A program made the translations under genes and the position numbers. From contig JBLHGU010000104.1 of the NCBI GenBank assembly GCA_047615875.1, forward strand, positions 1 through 18,009: a stretch of 18,009 bases of DNA. The letters run 5' to 3'. How positions within the stretch are numbered: the stretch's first letter is position 1; every line of letters begins with the position of its first letter. Positions 16,639 to 18,009 of this stretch are shown here, in pieces. The stretch comes from JBLHGU01 sp047615875 (GTDB taxonomy: Bacteria > Pseudomonadota > Gammaproteobacteria > Arenicellales > CAJQKF01). The notes below the pieces were generated by a model. The model did no database searches. It saw only the letters and a program-made list of their open reading frames with translations, and was not told the origin of the DNA.

Positions 16639-16654
16639 AATCTGCCATCAGATT
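16639..16654. promoter_or_regulatory. AATCTG-N4-CAGATT palindrome upstream of the GntR gene
   Basis: AATCTG (16639-16644) and CAGATT (16649-16654) are perfect inverted arms around CCAT, and a short T run follows on the plus strand. It lies 62 bp upstream of the GntR start codon, where an autoregulatory operator would sit. Alternatively it is a small terminator-like hairpin or flanking structure of the transposase remnant that begins about 25 bp later. The same palindrome is not seen in the 13671-13864 promoter region, which weakens the operator reading. Confidence 0.35.
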
Positions 16655-16678
16655 TTTGACGAGTCTAACTTCAATCCA

Positions 16679-17130
16679 ATATACGTCGCCCTCTTATTTC
16701 AGGGGCAATTTTACATTTCCCGCAGTAATCCTCAACCCAGAGATCAGTTGACTGGAAGAAATGGTCAACTTTTCGGATCCCATAGTGCGTTTCCCTCTGC
16801 GTCTTTTTCCATTAACATAGGCTTTATGCTTCCTATACTCATCGAAAGGCATGCGTCATGCTTAATGGTGTTTACACGCAAGCTAGCAATCGAATCTATC
16901 AAAAAGTTAGCCATGTATTTCAGGGTCGATACAAAGCGATTTTGGTGCAGAAGGAAACTTACCTGTTAGAACTAGCGCGTTATATTGTACTCAATCCTGT
17001 TCGAGCCAGAATGGTCAGGCAAGCTAAGTCATGGTGCCGGAGTAGTTATCTCGCAACCGCAGGTTTTCGAGAAACCCCGGATTGGCTAACCACCGAATGG
17101 TTATTAGCGGCATTTAGTCAGCAAAAAGGC
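16679..17130 (+). pseudogene. REP-associated (RAYT/Y1-type, IS200-like) transposase remnant
   Basis: The stretch 16858-17130 reads LNGVYTQASNRIYQKV, VFQGRYKAILV, YLLELARYIVLNPVRA and FRETPDWLTTEWLL, the well-conserved C-terminal half of RAYT-like transposases. Immediately upstream, one base out of frame, SSKGMRH is the expected preceding motif, so there is a one-base insertion at ~16856-16861. Further upstream, in a third frame from 16679, LLFQGQFYISRSNPQPRD and NGQLF resemble the usual N-terminus (FQGxxYHITSRGN...). Where the HUH histidines (NHYHLL) should lie, the sequence reads FMLPILIE, with bases missing. The histidines are therefore lost and the enzyme is dead. The similarity ends at FSQQKGK (~17130), where an IS256-type remnant begins on the opposite strand. 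No REP array was recognised nearby. Confidence 0.8.
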
Positions 17131-17566
17131 AAGGTGCTCCAGAACCGCATTGGTGACCTTGGAAATCAGCGTCGGAGAAACATCGGTATCGTACAATTCC
17201 TCCAATGTTTCGGTAATCTCTCGCGTGCTCAATCCCTTGGAATACAGACTTAAAACCTTGTCATCAATCAAGGAAAGTCGCGTCTGTCTTTTCTTGATTA
17301 AATGGGGTTCAAATTCGCCCTTACGATCACGTGGCGTATCGATCTCAAGTGCACCGTCATCCGTGTAGACCGCTTGCGAGAATGACGGTTACGGGCGTTT
17401 CGAGATTCGCTGGCCACATGTTTATCATAGCCTAGATGATCATCTAGCTCGGCGTTCAACGCTTTCTCGTAGAACGACTTACGGATAAACTTCGTCGCTT
17501 CCGCCATCTTTTCTTCCGTCTTAATGCCTTGTGCGGCATGATCGATCAGAGTTGTTTCTTATTCAT
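17131..17566 (-). pseudogene. IS256-family (mutator-type) transposase, N-terminal fragment with frameshifts
   Basis: On the minus strand a start region MNKKQL (from 17566) is followed, after a frameshift near 17548, by ATKFIRKSFYEKALNAEL and DDHLGYDKH, then by SRNARNRHSRK. A one-base loss near 17371-17376 shifts the frame again to VYTDDGALEIDTPRDRKG, FEPHLIKKRQTRLS, LIDDKVLSLYSKGLSTREI and ELYDTDVSPTLISKVTNAV. This is the standard first ~130 residues of IS256-family transposases, including the zinc-independent N-terminal DNA-binding part and the TPRDRxG(x)FEP motif. The catalytic DDE core is missing: similarity stops at ~17135, where the RAYT remnant starts. The element is therefore truncated at its 3' end and inactive. 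It probably inserted next to, or recombined with, the RAYT copy. Confidence 0.85.
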
Positions 17567-17616
17567 AGTATCTATCTTAACAGGTGGGGTTAAGCAGATA
17601 CACAGTTCAGTTTACT

Positions 17617-17766
17617 GTCTCGCATCAGCCAACGCGGACCCATATGAAGCAAGATATCGCCGCGTATCTGAAATATTACAACCTTGATCGGTTACATACA
17701 TCGAATGGAGATATGTCACCTATAAATTATGAAAATTCTCAAATTAAAGTGTCCAGTTTGGGTTGA
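17617..17766 (+). pseudogene. IS3-family transposase OrfB, C-terminal fragment
   Basis: The end of an IS3-type OrfB: THMKQDIAAYLKYYNLDRLH then TSNGDMSPINYENSQIKV, stopping with TGA at 17764. YYN-x-x-RLH followed by SP-x-x-YE is the usual ending of the rve integrase domain, including the region of the last catalytic helix. The catalytic DDE residues upstream are missing, because the fragment is replaced at about 17617 by the flank of the IS256 remnant. The stop codon lies inside the apparent terminal repeat of the element. Only about 45-50 residues of a ~280-residue protein remain. Confidence 0.78.
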
Positions 17767-18009
17767 CCAGAACAATATCCTGCCTTCCAACGACATTCAT
17801 CATCTCTATGTACTGACTATTAATCCGATAATAGATGTTATCTACACCACAAGGGCTTCGCCTATACCCTTCGCGAATATGGTCAACGCTCTGGTAGAGA
17901 TATGGATTTTCAGCTAACTCTTCAAAACGATCAAAAAGAGCATTGTAGTAATTGTCCGCTTGTTCAAGTCCATAGTTCCTGAGGCCATGTAGCCAGATCC
18001 GATTTAAAT
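17744..18009 (-). CDS. ParE/RelE-family toxin (type II toxin-antitoxin), partial, 3' end altered by IS3
   Basis: A minus-strand frame open from the window edge reads LNRIWLHGLRNYGLEQADNY, YNALFDRFEELAENP, HIREGYRRSPCGVDNIYYRI and IEMMNVVGRQDI. These are the blocks of ParE-type toxins: helix hairpin, then (D/H)IREGYRR...YYRI and the final (I/V)GRQD. Family members are about 95-105 residues; 87 are visible and roughly 12-15 N-terminal residues lie beyond 18009. After GRQDI the frame runs through the IS3 end (VLVNPNWTL) to TAA at 17744, so the native last residues were replaced. This tail may or may not be tolerated. Toxins of this family usually poison DNA gyrase and are neutralised by a ParD antitoxin encoded just upstream; that region is outside the window. 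No start codon can be given. Confidence 0.82.
   Translation of the reverse strand, partial: LNRIWLHGLRNYGLEQADNYYNALFDRFEELAENPYLYQSVDHIREGYRRSPCGVDNIYYRINSQYIEMMNVVGRQDIVLVNPNWTL
17750..17774. mobile_element. Right end (terminal inverted repeat) of the IS3-type element
   Basis: The segment begins TGTCCAGTTTGGGTTGACC and ends GAACA; read on the minus strand it begins TGTTCTGG. It directly follows and overlaps the OrfB end, as in IS3 elements, and marks the boundary with the ParE gene, whose family similarity stops here. The opposite end of the element is not found, so pairing could not be verified. Confidence 0.5.

Noticed and set aside
16598..16969. An intact 123-codon protein gene on the plus strand
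   Set aside because: Its middle part resembles a decayed RAYT N-terminus, and the conserved C-terminal half lies in another frame, so it is a remnant.
17729..17917. A small plus-strand gene of 62 codons
   Set aside because: Antisense to the ParE frame, which has strong family motifs.
1..18009. tRNA, rRNA, riboswitch or CRISPR features
   Set aside because: No cloverleaf, rRNA-like stretch, conserved riboswitch core or regularly spaced repeat was recognised by eye on either strand.

Overview
The window looks like a chromosomal accessory/catabolic region of a moderate-GC Gram-negative bacterium, most likely a marine-type gammaproteobacterium. This is inferred from the gene families (class III cyclases with TolB-like/TPR output, CaiB/PrpD/acyl-CoA dehydrogenase catabolism, a RAYT-type transposase, a ParE toxin). 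No rRNA or marker gene is present to fix the taxon.

Left part (1-5546): a 3-hydroxyisobutyrate-dehydrogenase-family reductase (+) converges on two tandem class III nucleotide-cyclase genes (-). One is an intact cyclase fused to an alpha/beta-hydrolase. The other is a cyclase/TolB-like/TPR gene broken by two opposite one-base frameshifts, with a C-terminus recoverable to position 953. Divergent from them is a MetE-like (COG0620) gene that keeps all four expected zinc ligands but is also interrupted by two opposite frameshifts.

Middle (5599-7072): a cytoplasmic-looking PhoD-type metallophosphatase, visibly AT-richer than its neighbours, with a perfect Shine-Dalgarno and a near-consensus CRP-like palindrome upstream.

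Catabolic island (7073-16577): a minus-strand run (FAD-linked D-2-hydroxyacid dehydrogenase type > CaiB/BaiF CoA-transferase > aldehyde dehydrogenase > acyl-CoA dehydrogenase with a relocated catalytic Glu > MmgE/PrpD). Divergent from it lies a plus-strand pair (phytanoyl-CoA-dioxygenase-like > FMN-dependent L-2-hydroxyacid dehydrogenase), closed by a convergent GntR/FCD regulator. The genes together suggest alpha-hydroxylation, oxidation of both 2-hydroxyacid stereoisomers, aldehyde oxidation, CoA activation and dehydrogenation: an alpha-oxidation-like route of unknown substrate. The carbon-carbon lyase or decarboxylase step is not in the window.

Right part (16578-18009): a mobile-element graveyard. 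A decayed RAYT/Y1-type transposase abuts an IS256-family transposase remnant (-), followed by the C-terminal end of an IS3-family OrfB. The IS3 end runs into the 3' end of a ParE-family toxin gene (-) that continues beyond the window.
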